The notes below the pieces were generated by a model that saw nothing but the letters and a program-made list of their open reading frames with translations, was not told the origin of the DNA and ran no database searches. DNA of 64,000 nucleotides from assembly GCF_014873955.1 (NCBI RefSeq), contig NZ_JADBED010000001.1, positions 1 through 64,000 of the forward strand, given 5' to 3'. The DNA comes from Nesterenkonia lutea. GTDB lineage: Bacteria > Actinomycetota > Actinomycetes > Actinomycetales > Micrococcaceae. Position numbers and translations under genes: made by a program. This document shows positions 56,338-64,000 of the stretch, piece by piece (positions within the stretch are counted from its first letter, which is position 1; each line of letters starts with the position of its first letter).

Positions 56338-58923
56338 ATGGATTTCCTCTTCACCCCGCCGAAGGCGACGCCCGCCGAGCATTCCTCCAGTGCCGGATCC
56401 GCTCCCGATGCAGATGCCGTCGCCGAGCTCAACCCCGAGCAGCAGGCGGCCGTGCTGCACTCCGGATCGCCGCTGCTGATCGTGGCAGGAGCCGGATCGG
56501 GCAAGACCCGGGTGCTGACCCGCAGGGTCGTGCACCTGCTGCGCAGCGGTGCGGCGCGTCCGCATGAGATTCTGGCGATCACCTTCACCAATAAGGCCGC
56601 ACGGGAGATGAAGGACCGCATCGCGGAGATGATCGGGCCCTCGGCCGAGCGGATGTGGATCTCGACCTTCCACTCGTCCTGCGTGCGGATCCTGCGCGCG
56701 GAGGCCGCCCATCTGGGCCGGAGGACCACCTTCACGATCTATGACAGCGCAGACTCGCTGCGGCTGATCACCACCATCGCCAAGGCTCATGACCTGGATC
56801 CCAAGCGGTTCAGTCCGCGTGCCCTGAAGAACAAGATCTCCGCACTGAAGAACGAGCTCATCGACGCCGATCAGTTCCAGGCCACCGCTGCCCATGAGCC
56901 CTTCTCCGAGGCGGTCTCCACGGTCTACCGGGAGTACTCCGAACGCCTCCGCGCGGCCAACGCCTATGACTTCGACGATCTTCTCGCCGAGACCGTCTAC
57001 ATGTTCGATGCCTTTCCGCACCTGCTGGACAACTACCGGCGCCGGTTCCGCCACGTGCTGGTCGACGAGTATCAGGACACCAACCATGCCCAGTACCGGC
57101 TCGTCCGCCAGCTCACCGGGCCCGCTCCGGACGGCGCCGAAGCGGCCGCGACGCCGGGAGCGGAGCTGACCGTGGTCGGAGACTCCGACCAGTCCATCTA
57201 CGCCTTCCGAGGCGCGGACATCCGCAACATCGTGGAGTTCGCACGGGACTACCCGAATGCCACCACGATCAAGCTGGAACAGAACTACCGCTCCACCCAG
57301 ACCATCCTCAACGCGGCCAATGCGGTGATCTCACAGAATCCCCACCGGACCGAGAAGAAGCTCTGGACCGCTCTGGGCGAGGGGTCTCCGATCGTGCTCC
57401 ATGTGGCGCCCTCGGAGAACGACGAGGCCGAATGGATCGCGCGCACCATCGATGCTCTGGGCGACTCGGACGGCGTCAGGCCCTCCGACGTCGCCGTCTT
57501 CTACCGCACCAATGCGCAGTCGCGCTCGCTGGAGGAGCGACTGATCAACCGCGGCATTCCCTACCGGGTCATCGGCGGCACGCGGTTCTATGACCGCAAG
57601 GAGATCAAGGACGCGCTGGCCTACCTGCGTGTGGTCAACAACCCCGACGACGACGTGAACCTGCGCCGCATCCTCAACGAGCCCAAACGGGGAATCGGTG
57701 AGCGCGCCGAGGGCGCGGTCGCCACCCTGGCGACCCGGGACCGCACCACCTTCCTCGAGGCGCTGCGCCGGGCGGAATCCGCCCCGGGGATCGCCACCCG
57801 CTCGCTCAAGGCCATCGCCTCCTTCGTCCGGATGATCGATGACCTGATCCAGCTGAACCAGGACAGCAGGCCCTCGGTGGTGCTCGAAGCGGTGCTGGAG
57901 CAGTCAGGGATGCTCGAGGCCCTTCGTCAGTCCAAGGACCTGCAGGATGAGTCCCGCGCTGACAACCTCGGCGAGCTGGTCGCCGTGGTCAAGGAGTACG
58001 AGACCGAGGCGGCCGCGGCCGACGCGCGCCCCGCCGCCCAGGACGAGGAGTCGGTGCTCGAAGCCGAGGCTGGCTCCGCCGTCGGCGACCCCCAGGCCGG
58101 TCTGCAGGAGGGCCCCGGGGCCCTGTCCAACTTCCTGGAACAGGTCTCCCTGGTCGCCGATGCCGACGCGATCCCCTCAGCGGGGGACGAGGAGTCTCAG
58201 CGTCTCGCGGTGGAACAGGGACAGGTCACTCTGATGACCCTGCACACCGCCAAGGGCCTCGAGTTCCCGGTGGTGTTCCTCACCGGGATGGAGCACGGGA
58301 TCTTCCCGCACTCGCGCTCCATGTCGGATCCGGACGAGCTCGCCGAGGAACGTCGTCTGGCGTATGTGGGGCTCACCCGGGCGCGCCAGCGCCTCTACCT
58401 CTCCCGCGCGGAGTCCCGGCACCTGTGGGGCCAGCACCAGTTCAACCCGCCCAGCCAGTTCCTCGGCGAGATTCCGGAGGAGCTCCTGGAGGTCGACGCC
58501 GCCTCATCGGTCTCGCGCGGGCCGCGCTTCGGCTCCGCAGGTTTCGGCTCGGCGGGGTTCGGCGGGTCCATCCAGGGCGGGGCAGGCAGCCTCAGCGGCG
58601 GCTGGGGCGCCGGCTCGAACACCTTCGGCTCAGGCGGCTCAGGCGGCTCACGCTCGGGCCCCACGGTCTACGGCGCCGCAGACAGCGAGAAGACATCGTC
58701 CTCACTCCCCGGCGCCGCCCGCGGCGCAGCCCCATCTCAGGTGGATCCAGACCGCGAGATGCCCAGCCTCAGCCCCGGCGACAGGGTCAGCCACCAGCGG
58801 TTCGGGGCGGGAGAGGTGCTCGCGGTCGAAGGATCCGGTGCCAAGACTGTCGCGAAGGTGAGCTTCGCCGGGTCTGAGAAGAGACTTCTCCTGCGATATG
58901 CTCCACTTGAGAAGGTCAGCTGA
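56338..58923 (+). CDS. pcrA: ATP-dependent DNA helicase PcrA/UvrD
   Basis: An 861-residue SF1 3'-to-5' helicase for repair and replication. Motifs in order: VAGAGSGKTRVLTRR (Walker A), TFTNKAAREM, LVDEYQDTNHAQY (motif II), GDSDQSIYAFRGAD (III), EQNYRSTQTI (IV), LMTLHTAKGLEFPVVF (V) and AYVGLTRARQRLYLSR (VI). An Ala/Glu-rich insert at about 560-590 and a Gly/Ser-rich linker at about 720-790 precede a Tudor-like C-terminal domain (GDRVSHQRFGAGEVLAVEG), known in PcrA/UvrD for RNA polymerase contact. No clear ribosome-binding site. Upstream of sucCD. Confidence 0.96.
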   Translation: MDFLFTPPKATPAEHSSSAGSAPDADAVAELNPEQQAAVLHSGSPLLIVAGAGSGKTRVLTRRVVHLLRSGAARPHEILAITFTNKAAREMKDRIAEMIGPSAERMWISTFHSSCVRILRAEAAHLGRRTTFTIYDSADSLRLITTIAKAHDLDPKRFSPRALKNKISALKNELIDADQFQATAAHEPFSEAVSTVYREYSERLRAANAYDFDDLLAETVYMFDAFPHLLDNYRRRFRHVLVDEYQDTNHAQYRLVRQLTGPAPDGAEAAATPGAELTVVGDSDQSIYAFRGADIRNIVEFARDYPNATTIKLEQNYRSTQTILNAANAVISQNPHRTEKKLWTALGEGSPIVLHVAPSENDEAEWIARTIDALGDSDGVRPSDVAVFYRTNAQSRSLEERLINRGIPYRVIGGTRFYDRKEIKDALAYLRVVNNPDDDVNLRRILNEPKRGIGERAEGAVATLATRDRTTFLEALRRAESAPGIATRSLKAIASFVRMIDDLIQLNQDSRPSVVLEAVLEQSGMLEALRQSKDLQDESRADNLGELVAVVKEYETEAAAADARPAAQDEESVLEAEAGSAVGDPQAGLQEGPGALSNFLEQVSLVADADAIPSAGDEESQRLAVEQGQVTLMTLHTAKGLEFPVVFLTGMEHGIFPHSRSMSDPDELAEERRLAYVGLTRARQRLYLSRAESRHLWGQHQFNPPSQFLGEIPEELLEVDAASSVSRGPRFGSAGFGSAGFGGSIQGGAGSLSGGWGAGSNTFGSGGSGGSRSGPTVYGAADSEKTSSSLPGAARGAAPSQVDPDREMPSLSPGDRVSHQRFGAGEVLAVEGSGAKTVAKVSFAGSEKRLLLRYAPLEKVS

Positions 58924-58996
58924 GCGCTGCGCGTGAAGCGCGCGACGCCGTCGGCCTTCACATGTAGAGATGACTTCGACGCAGAAGGACACACAC

Positions 58997-60175
58997 GTGG
59001 ACCTGTATGAGTACCAGGCGCGCGATCTCTTCGAGGCACACGGCGTTCCCGTGCTGGCCGGAATCGTGGCGCAGACCCCGGAAGAAGCGAAGGCGGCCGC
59101 TGAGAAGATCGGCGGCACCGTCGTTGTCAAAGCTCAGGTAAAGGTCGGAGGCCGCGGCAAGGCCGGCGGCGTCAAGCTTGCCAAGAGCGCCGATGAAGCG
59201 CAGCAGCATGCTGAAGCCATTCTGGGCATGGACATCAAGGGGCACACTGTGCACCGCGTGATGATCGCCCAGGGTGCAGACATCGCAGACGAGTACTACT
59301 TCTCGATCCTGCTGGACCGAGCCAACCGCAACTACCTCGCCATGTGCTCCAAAGAGGGCGGCGTGGAGATCGAGCAGCTCGCAGAAGAGCGGCCCGAGGC
59401 GCTGGCACGGGTCAGCGTCGACCCCAACACCGGCATCGACGCGGCCAAGGCGCTGGAGATCGCGGAGAAGGCTGGTTTCCCCCAGGAACAGCATGAGCAG
59501 CTCTCCCACGCCTTCCAGCAGCTGTGGACTGTCTTCTCCAAGGAGGACGCCACCCTGGTGGAGGTGAACCCGCTGGTCAAGACCGGCGAGGGGGAGATCA
59601 TCGCTCTCGACGGCAAGGTCACCATCGATGAGAACGCCGCGTTCCGCCAGCCGGCGCACGCGGAGCTCGTGGATGAGCAGACCGAGGATCCGTTGGAGGC
59701 CAAGGCCAAGGAGAACGACCTCAACTACGTCAAGCTCGACGGCCAGGTCGGCATCATCGGCAACGGCGCCGGACTGGTCATGTCCACCCTGGACGTGGTG
59801 GCCTATGCAGGCGAGGCGCACGGCGGCGTGAAGCCCGCCAACTTCCTGGACATCGGCGGCGGCGCCTCGGCTGAGGTCATGGCCAACGGTCTTGACGTCA
59901 TCCTCGGCGATGACCAGGTCGAGTCCGTCTTCGTCAACGTCTTCGGCGGCATCACCTCCTGTGATGCAGTGGCCAACGGCATCGTCAAGGCCCTGGAGAT
60001 CCTCGGCGACTCCGCCACCAAGCCGCTCGTGGTCCGCCTCGACGGCAACAACGTGGAGGAGGGGCGCCGCATCCTCGAGTCGGCGAACCACCCGCTGGTC
60101 ACCACCGCTGACACCATGGACGCCGGCGCCGACAAGGCCGCCGAACTTGCGCACTCCGCGCGGACTGACAAGTAA
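58997..60175 (+). CDS. sucC: Succinyl-CoA ligase beta subunit
   Basis: TCA-cycle enzyme; with SucD interconverts succinyl-CoA and succinate with ATP or GTP formation. The 392-residue protein begins [18 protein letters not shown], has the ATP-grasp loop [29 protein letters not shown], and the C-terminal [17 protein letters not shown]. Start is GTG with AAGGA upstream. sucD follows 15 bases later. Confidence 0.97.
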   Translation: MDLYEYQARDLFEAHGVPVLAGIVAQTPEEAKAAAEKIGGTVVVKAQVKVGGRGKAGGVKLAKSADEAQQHAEAILGMDIKGHTVHRVMIAQGADIADEYYFSILLDRANRNYLAMCSKEGGVEIEQLAEERPEALARVSVDPNTGIDAAKALEIAEKAGFPQEQHEQLSHAFQQLWTVFSKEDATLVEVNPLVKTGEGEIIALDGKVTIDENAAFRQPAHAELVDEQTEDPLEAKAKENDLNYVKLDGQVGIIGNGAGLVMSTLDVVAYAGEAHGGVKPANFLDIGGGASAEVMANGLDVILGDDQVESVFVNVFGGITSCDAVANGIVKALEILGDSATKPLVVRLDGNNVEEGRRILESANHPLVTTADTMDAGADKAAELAHSARTDK

Positions 60176-60190
60176 GGACCTGCTCACACA

Positions 60191-61105
60191 ATGTCTATCT
60201 ACCTGAACAAGGACTCCAAGGTCATCGTCCAGGGCATCACCGGCGGCGAGGGCACCAAGCACACCGCGCTGATGCTCAAGGCAGGCACGAACATCGTCGG
60301 CGGCGTCAATGCTCGCAAGGCGGGCACCACAGTGTCGCACCAGGACAAGGCCGGCAACGCCGTGGAGCTTCCAGTCTTCGAGTCCGTGGCCGAGGCCATG
60401 GAGAAGACCGGCGCCGACGTCTCGGTGGCCTTCGTGCCGCCGAAGTTCGCCAAGGATGCTGCTGTGGAAGCCATCGAAGCAGGCATCGGCCTGCTCGTGG
60501 TCATCACCGAGGGCATTCCGGTGCAGGACTCGGCCGAGTTCTTCAACCTCTCGCTGACCAAGACCGGTGCCGACGGCAAGCCGGTCACCCGGATCATCGG
60601 CCCGAACTGCCCCGGGATCATCACCCCGGGTCAGGCGCTGGCAGGCATCACCCCGTCCAACATCACCGAAGCCGGGCCCATCGGCCTGGTCTCGAAGTCG
60701 GGCACGCTGACCTACCAGATGATGTACGAGCTGCGTGACATCGGCTTCTCGACCTCCATCGGCATCGGCGGTGACCCGGTCATCGGCACCACGCACATCG
60801 ATGCGCTGGAGGCCTTCGAGAACGACCCGGACACCAAGGCCATCGTGATGATCGGTGAGATCGGCGGCGATGCCGAGGAGCGGGCGGCCGAGTACGTCAA
60901 GGCCCATGTCACCAAGCCCGTCGTCGGCTACGTGGCAGGCTTCACCGCCCCGGAGGGCAAGACCATGGGCCACGCAGGTGCCATCGTCTCCGGCGGCTCG
61001 GGCACTGCCGAGGGCAAGAAGGAAGCCCTGGAAGCCGCCGGCGTGAAGGTCGGCAAGACCCCTTCCGAGACAGCACAGCTGCTGCGCGAGATCTTCAAGG
61101 GCTGA
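60191..61105 (+). CDS. sucD: Succinyl-CoA ligase alpha subunit
   Basis: Binds CoA and carries the phosphohistidine. The 304-residue protein has the Rossmann motif [49 protein letters not shown], and the active-site histidine in [23 protein letters not shown] stands before the ATG. Second gene of the sucCD operon, ended by a hairpin. Confidence 0.97.
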   Translation: MSIYLNKDSKVIVQGITGGEGTKHTALMLKAGTNIVGGVNARKAGTTVSHQDKAGNAVELPVFESVAEAMEKTGADVSVAFVPPKFAKDAAVEAIEAGIGLLVVITEGIPVQDSAEFFNLSLTKTGADGKPVTRIIGPNCPGIITPGQALAGITPSNITEAGPIGLVSKSGTLTYQMMYELRDIGFSTSIGIGGDPVIGTTHIDALEAFENDPDTKAIVMIGEIGGDAEERAAEYVKAHVTKPVVGYVAGFTAPEGKTMGHAGAIVSGGSGTAEGKKEALEAAGVKVGKTPSETAQLLREIFKG

Positions 61106-61144
61106 ACCGCTGATCGTCGTCGATGACGGCGACGAAGCCGCAGC

Positions 61145-61181
61145 TGCGGGGCCGTTCCTGTTCATCAGGGGCGGCCCCGCA
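61145..61181 (+). terminator. sucCD terminator
   Basis: TGCGGGGCCG at 61145-61154 pairs with CGGCCCCGCA at 61172-61181 (10 bp, 17-base loop), 40 bases after sucD and before the convergent PPOX gene. Confidence 0.6.
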
Positions 61182-61233
61182 CTCGTGCGTGCCGGTGCCG
61201 ACGAGACCCGGACCGTCCCCGAGGAGGAGCTGC

Positions 61234-61698
61234 TCAGCCGCCCTCCGAGCCCTCGCCGAGCTCCCGCTCTGGGTGCTCGCCGAAGCGGAAGTGGCGTCCG
61301 CTGAGCTCCTCCGCACGGATCCGAACGAAGAAGTCCTTGATCGTGGGGACCCAGGGCTTCAGACCAAGCTCCTCGGCGGACTCCCGCTCGGCGGAGGTCT
61401 CCAGCCGGGCGGCCTTGCCGCGCAGCACCACAGACCAGGCCTGGTCCGAGAGGATCCCGTCGGCTTCGAAGACCACGCTCTCATTGACCGCCATCTCCGC
61501 GAGCTTGGATCCCGGCGCGGTCCGCAGCACGATGGAGCTCCCCTGGACTGCGCAGTTGACCGGGAAGATGTCGGCGCGTCCGCCGACCACCGTCACCAGA
61601 CGTCCGTGCTGGGTGCCCTTGAGCAGACTCCAGCACTGTTCTTCGCTGAGCACCAGGACTGGTTCGTTCTCGGGATGTTCGAACATTGCCGTCACCAT
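61234..61698 (-). CDS. Pyridoxamine 5'-phosphate oxidase family protein
   Basis: About 154 residues with a split-barrel flavin/F420-binding fold: EEQCWSLLKGTQHGRLVTVV, ADIFPVNCAVQGSSIVLRTA, and SDQAWSVVLRGKAARLETSA. In actinobacteria this group often binds FMN, F420 or haem; the substrate is unknown. The start is uncertain: an ATG at 61698, an ATG at 61686 and a GTG at 61728 are all in frame. Convergent with sucD. Confidence 0.85.
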   Translation of the reverse strand: MVTAMFEHPENEPVLVLSEEQCWSLLKGTQHGRLVTVVGGRADIFPVNCAVQGSSIVLRTAPGSKLAEMAVNESVVFEADGILSDQAWSVVLRGKAARLETSAERESAEELGLKPWVPTIKDFFVRIRAEELSGRHFRFGEHPERELGEGSEGG

Positions 61699-61771
61699 CT
61701 CTCGCTGGTAGTGCACTTCACTGTGCACCTGCGAGTCTAGCGTTCTTCTACACGTCGTAGAAGAGTTGGAC

Positions 61772-62899
61772 CTACGCCACTGTGCCGCCCAGGAGTGAAC
61801 CCAGCAGGTAGGTCACCGCAGCGGCACCGAGGCCGATGGCCAGCTGGCGCAGCCCGCGCTTGAGCGGAGAGGCGCCGGAGAGCAGGCCCACGGCCGCCCC
61901 GGTGGCCAGCAGGGCGAGCCCCACCATGGAACTGGCCAGGATGATCGCCGGGGCGCCCTCCCCGCCGAACAGGTACGGGAGCACGGGGATCAGCGCGCCG
62001 ACGGCGAAGAAGACGAAGCTGGATCCCGCCGCGGTCCAGGCGGAGCCGACGATCTCGTGAGTCTCCGCAGGTTCGGCCGGATCGTGGGAGAGCTCCGGCC
62101 TGCAGTCACAGTCAAAGACTCCCAGGCGCTCCAGCGCGCGGTGTTCGGCGTCACCGGCGCTCATGCCGCGGGCCCGGTAGACCAGGACGAGCTCATTGTG
62201 GTCGAAGTCGAGATCGGGGGCGGCCCGCAGCGTGGCCTGCGTGGGCCTGGTGGCGTCGAGCAGCTCGCGCTGGCTGCGCACCGAGACGAACTCCCCGGCG
62301 GCCATGGACAGGGCGCCCGCGAGCAGCCCGGCCATGCCGGTCAGCAGAATGACCCCGGAGCCCACGCCGGTGCCACCCATGCCCACGATCAGCGCCAGAT
62401 TGGAGACCAGTCCGTCATTGGCGCCGAACACCGCGGCGCGAAAGCCTCCGGAGAGCTTCTCCCGGCCGCGGGTCGCCAGGGCGCGCACGACCTCTTCATG
62501 GATGGCCTCATCGGCCGCCATCCGGGGGGTCGCGTCATCATCCTGCTCGTAGGGGGAGCCTTCTTCTGCGCGCTGCGCCAGTGCCAGGATGAACACCGAA
62601 CCAAAGATCCGTGCCATCCAGCCCAGCAGGACCCGGTGTGCGGAGGGGGCCGGCAGTCGCTCCGCATCGGCACCCAGGAGGTCTCGCCAATGCTGCTCGT
62701 GGCGCTGCTCCGCCGCGGCGAGGCCGAGCAGGATCTGTCGCTCCTCGCCCTGCTTGCGCTCCGCGAGATCGGTGTAGAGCCTTCTCTCGGCCTGCTCGTC
62801 TGCGAGGTACTTCCGCCAGCGCCGGACCTGTCGTGCCGTGGGCGCGGCGGCCGGCGGGCGCGGTCCGCCGGGGGAGTCTGCGGGGTCGGTGGAGCTCAT
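61772..62899 (-). CDS. Ferritin-like/VIT1-CCC1 fusion, probable metal transporter
   Basis: A 375-residue protein. Residues about 25-80 form a rubrerythrin-like helical domain with Glu/His pairs (LADEQAERRLYTDLAERK, ... LAAAEQRHEQHWRDLLG). From about residue 150 there is a VIT1/CCC1 domain with FRAAVFGANDGLVSNLALIV, GMAGLLAGALSMAAGEFVSV, and C-terminal helices FVFFAVGALIPVLPYLF and VGLALLATGAAVGLLSG. The architecture matches bacterial MbfA-like proteins that export iron or manganese. No ribosome-binding site is obvious. The IdeR-type regulator at 43635 could control it, but no operator was identified. Confidence 0.88.
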   Translation of the reverse strand: MSSTDPADSPGGPRPPAAAPTARQVRRWRKYLADEQAERRLYTDLAERKQGEERQILLGLAAAEQRHEQHWRDLLGADAERLPAPSAHRVLLGWMARIFGSVFILALAQRAEEGSPYEQDDDATPRMAADEAIHEEVVRALATRGREKLSGGFRAAVFGANDGLVSNLALIVGMGGTGVGSGVILLTGMAGLLAGALSMAAGEFVSVRSQRELLDATRPTQATLRAAPDLDFDHNELVLVYRARGMSAGDAEHRALERLGVFDCDCRPELSHDPAEPAETHEIVGSAWTAAGSSFVFFAVGALIPVLPYLFGGEGAPAIILASSMVGLALLATGAAVGLLSGASPLKRGLRQLAIGLGAAAVTYLLGSLLGGTVA

Positions 62900-62959
62900 C
62901 GGGTTCAGTCTTCCCGAACCATGTGCTCCGAGTCAGGTCTGGACGTCCTGTGACGAAGT

Positions 62960-63892
62960 TCAGGAATGGCTAAACCGACGACGCCGGGCGCTGGCCTCGC
63001 CGATCAGCCGCCGAGCGGCGGGGGAATCCACACCGGGGGCGAGTCCCAGGTAGTCCGGCGCCAGATGATCGGGTTTCAGCCGCCCGGGTGTCATGTCCGG
63101 GTGCCCCAGAGCCAGGTAGGTGCCGCCCGCGCGGCGCAGGATGAGCATGCCCGCGGCGATGTCCCAGGGTCTGGTGTCCACCCCGATGACCACATCCGCC
63201 CATCCTGCGGCGGCATGGCAGAGCTCCAGGGCGCCGGAGACCACTCGGCGCACCGTGGAGTAGATGCTGACCATCTCGGCGAAGGTGTCGAGGGCCAGCC
63301 GTCCCTCCTGGGCCAGCACCTCGGCGGACGGGTAGCTGGTCATCAGGTTCAGCGTCTGTTCGCCGCGCTGGCTCGGCTCCCCGGCGCGCGGGCTCTCCAG
63401 GCGGATCTCTGCGTCCCCCGAGAAGAGGTAGGCCCCGTCGTCGTCGGCGGAGAAGGTCAGCCCGTTCACCGGGTCGTGGACCACGCCGGCGATCACCTCG
63501 CCCGCGAAGACCGCCGCGATGGAGAGTGAGAACATCGCGAAGCCGTGGACGAAATTGCTGGTGCCGTCGATGGGGTCCACGATCCATTCCAGCGCGCCCG
63601 TGCCGCGTGCCCCCTGCTCCTCGCCGGTGACCCGGGAGTCGGGAAACGCCTCGGTCAGCTCCCGAGCCAGCGCGGTCTCCGTGGCCCCGTCGTGGCGGGT
63701 GAGCAGGTCATGGCTGCTGCTCTTGGTGGTGACATCCATCCCCGCGGGGGGATTCCGCGCCCGAAACGCCTCCGCAAGGGGCAGTCCGGCCCGCTGCGCT
63801 GCGGCTGAGGCGATCAGCCTCAGGACGCGCGGGTCGGGGCGGGACTCGGACTGGTCGGGGAGCGGGCTGTTCTTCGCATGGTTGTTCGGCAC
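62960..63892 (-). CDS. Inositol monophosphatase family protein
   Basis: A 310-residue Mg2+-dependent phosphatase. Motif 1 is EWIVDPIDGTSNFVHGF (metal-binding D-P-I-D-G-T), preceded by the glutamate in TGEEQG, and motif 2 is GVDTRPWDIAAGMLILRRAGG. The family includes inositol-1-phosphatase, histidinol phosphatase and fructose bisphosphatase activities; the sequence alone does not decide. Start is GTG at 63892. Confidence 0.9.
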   Translation of the reverse strand: MPNNHAKNSPLPDQSESRPDPRVLRLIASAAAQRAGLPLAEAFRARNPPAGMDVTTKSSSHDLLTRHDGATETALARELTEAFPDSRVTGEEQGARGTGALEWIVDPIDGTSNFVHGFAMFSLSIAAVFAGEVIAGVVHDPVNGLTFSADDDGAYLFSGDAEIRLESPRAGEPSQRGEQTLNLMTSYPSAEVLAQEGRLALDTFAEMVSIYSTVRRVVSGALELCHAAAGWADVVIGVDTRPWDIAAGMLILRRAGGTYLALGHPDMTPGRLKPDHLAPDYLGLAPGVDSPAARRLIGEASARRRRFSHS

Positions 63893-63957
63893 CTGTTCAC
63901 CCTATCCATCGAGGACCGAGGCAGTGTCCCACCCCACAAGCCGGTATGATCGAGCCG

Positions 63958-64000
63958 ATGACGCACCCGGAGCCGACTGAGGTACTTCAGGACACCGCCG
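63958..64000 (+). CDS. Start of a gene cut by the window edge
   Basis: An ATG at 63958 opens a frame (MTHPEPTEVLQDTA...) that runs to the end of the window without a stop. It is divergent from the phosphatase gene across 65 bases. An in-frame ATG at 63946 is an alternative start. Too short to identify. Confidence 0.4.
   Translation, partial: MTHPEPTEVLQDTA

Noticed and set aside
58958..61165. 735-residue minus-strand open frame across sucCD
   Set aside because: Antisense shadow of sucC and sucD; composition is typical of reversed GC-rich coding DNA.

Overview
The window is high-GC actinobacterial chromosome. The 16S rRNA sequence, the 16S-23S spacer without tRNA genes, the IdeR-type repressor, DUF3263/DUF3027/DUF4032/DUF6457 proteins, a bacterial XPB-type helicase and the frequent GTG/TTG starts point to Micrococcaceae. 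A Nesterenkonia-like organism is my best guess from recalled 16S sequence; no search was run. Most of the window is ordinary core chromosome with a single insertion sequence.

Layout. 1-6112: rRNA operon (promoter region, leader, 16S, spacer, 23S, 5S, terminator), then tRNA-Pro. 6.5-14.8 kb: a small membrane protein and TetR regulator; malate synthase (aceB) divergent from an IclR regulator; a minus-strand trehalose operon (otsA, otsB and a DUF4032 kinase-like gene); a membrane-anchored DsbA-like protein. 14.9-23.5 kb: tRNA-Thr, MFS exporter, AzlCD, NAD(P)-binding protein, tRNA-Val, ThrE-type exporter, uracil-DNA glycosylase, DUF3263 protein, LytR_C protein and an SDR. 23.6-30.9 kb: an aromatic-acid module, with pobA and one IclR gene on the minus strand facing a second IclR gene and pcaHGBDC on the plus strand. 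It converts 4-hydroxybenzoate via protocatechuate to 3-oxoadipate; the final CoA transferase and thiolase steps are not encoded here. 30.9-34.4 kb: a FemABX-like gene divergent from a CIRCE-controlled groEL, then a WXG100 protein.

34.6-41.3 kb is a minus-strand run: small membrane protein, helicase-associated protein, XPB helicase, response regulator, histidine kinase. 41.4-46.5 kb: cold-shock protein with DUF3027 partner, serC, IdeR/DtxR-type repressor, then a repeat-rich 0.5-kb regulatory region before a secreted NlpC/P60 hydrolase, and an HNH protein. 46.5-49.8 kb: molybdenum-cofactor/formate-dehydrogenase maturation genes (mobA, DUF6457, moeA, fdhD) with no formate dehydrogenase nearby. 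50-53.5 kb: cspA and the trkH/trkA potassium system, with an IS481-family element inserted at the trkA stop codon. 53.6-64 kb: OYE-type reductase, nucleotidyltransferase-like protein, tRNA-Arg, membrane protein, pcrA, sucCD, a PPOX protein, a ferritin-like/VIT fusion, an inositol-monophosphatase-family gene and the first codons of another gene.

I found no CRISPR array, prophage, defence island or clearly new multi-gene system. The observations most worth checking are: the mixed 12-bp/9-bp direct-repeat array upstream of the NlpC/P60 gene; a palindrome shared by the pobA and pcaH upstream regions next to a mirrored IclR pair and a triple 13-bp repeat; and the precise IS481 insertion, whose transposase ribosome-binding site sits inside a perfect inverted repeat.
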